Shown here: in pieces, positions 5,463 to 5,624 of the stretch
How positions within the stretch are numbered: position 1 is the first letter of the stretch
Layout: every line of letters begins with the position of its first letter
Translations under genes and position numbers: made by a program
The notes under the pieces: generated by a model
What the model was told of the DNA's origin: nothing
The model's database searches: none
The model's input: the letters and a program-made list of their open reading frames with translations, nothing else
NCBI GenBank assembly: GCA_043806395.1
Contig: JAZDHC010000105.1
Span: 1 to 5,624, forward strand
Length of the DNA stretch: 5,624 bases
From: CG2-30-40-21 sp043806395
Lineage (GTDB): Bacteria > UBA9089 > CG2-30-40-21
Direction: 5' to 3'

Positions 5463-5486
5463 TTCGCCTTGTTAAACAGGCGAATT
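5461..5486. repeat. 9-bp hairpin overlapping the stop codon
   Basis: AATTCGCCT (5461-5469) pairs perfectly with AGGCGAATT (5478-5486) around an 8-nt loop, and its first two bases are part of the TAA stop. A U-run is lacking (TTTGGGG follows), so termination would be inefficient. It may instead protect the 3' end of the message or be part of the repeat block that follows. Confidence 0.6.
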
Positions 5487-5487
5487 T

Positions 5488-5503
5488 GGGGACGGTTCAC
5501 TTT
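5488..5503. repeat. GGGGACGGTTCACTTT-type repeat fragment
   Basis: This 16-mer resembles short repeats I recall from intergenic regions of many bacterial genomes, sometimes near IS200-like (REP-associated) transposase genes. GGGGAC recurs at 5535-5540. No transposase gene is in the window, so the link rests on resemblance only. Confidence 0.35.
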
Positions 5504-5566
5504 CATCGTTTTTCATATGATTCCTTTCGGGCAAGGGGACATCATCTACAGAATACAACCCCCTAA

Positions 5567-5584
5567 CCCCCTTTTCTAAGGGGG
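5567..5584. repeat. C-tract/G-tract hairpin repeat
   Basis: CCCCCTT (5567-5573) pairs with AAGGGGG (5578-5584) around the loop TTCT, and an additional CCCCCTAA unit precedes it (5559-5566). Hairpins of this form recur in intergenic DNA of diverse bacteria. There is no U-run after it on the plus strand, so a terminator role is unlikely. Confidence 0.6.
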
Positions 5585-5624
5585 AATATTGCACTCTCAA
5601 CTAACCGCAAGCTTTCAAACAAAG

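Noticed and set aside
5472..5516. Minus-strand 14-residue frame MKNDESEPSPNSPV with AAAGGA upstream
   Set aside because: It is composed largely of repeat-type sequence (GGGGACGGTTCAC complement) and the hairpin, so it is probably a chance frame.

Overview
This looks like a piece of a bacterial chromosome of fairly low to moderate GC (by eye; base composition was not computed). It has a housekeeping left half, ssrA then gyrA, and an accessory-looking right half rich in palindromes. GyrA and tmRNA mark it as bacterial. The Sec-type signal peptide on the last gene and the sigma-54-type promoter fit a diderm, but I cannot assign a phylum. Several short palindromes resemble dispersed repeats I associate with genomes of uncultivated bacteria; that is an impression, not a search result.

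Layout: 1-300 is the 3' part of a one-piece tmRNA gene, with its tag reading frame (ADSHEYALAA), tag-stop hairpin, pseudoknot helices, T-arm and encoded CCA. 397-425 is a near-consensus sigma-70 promoter with an extended -10. It drives gyrA (463-2943), a complete 826-residue DNA gyrase subunit A whose stop is followed by a 12-bp hairpin. From 2944 to 3420 there is no convincing gene, but a good -24/-12 (sigma-54) promoter sits at 3258-3273. A pair of 7-mers exactly 22 bp apart lies 110-140 bp upstream of it, and an 18-bp RNA hairpin lies downstream in the presumed leader, just before a G-run Shine-Dalgarno. That leader opens onto a small unrecognised gene (TTG at 3421, stop at 3699).

3700-4433 has no convincing gene. 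It holds three different palindromes packed into 3826-3951, a rho-independent terminator (4101-4143), and a 124-bp MITE-like element (4219-4342) with 19-bp inverted ends and a TTA target duplication. 4434-5462 encodes an exported all-helical protein of 342 residues that I read as four diverged repeats of about 77-82 residues, three of them carrying an S-N-N turn. The last 160 bp again hold repeat-type sequence: a hairpin overlapping the stop codon, a GGGGACGGTTCACTTT motif, and a C-tract/G-tract hairpin.

How the parts relate: ssrA (ribosome rescue) and gyrA (supercoiling) are neighbours but have separate signals. The small 3421-3699 gene looks like the first or only gene of a conditionally activated sigma-54 transcript that could end at 4143. 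The repeat protein gene lies beyond that terminator and the MITE, so it needs its own promoter, which I could not identify convincingly. No CRISPR array, toxin-antitoxin pair or defence operon is visible. The less ordinary content is the sigma-54 promoter plus hairpin leader plus tiny gene, and the four-repeat exported protein.
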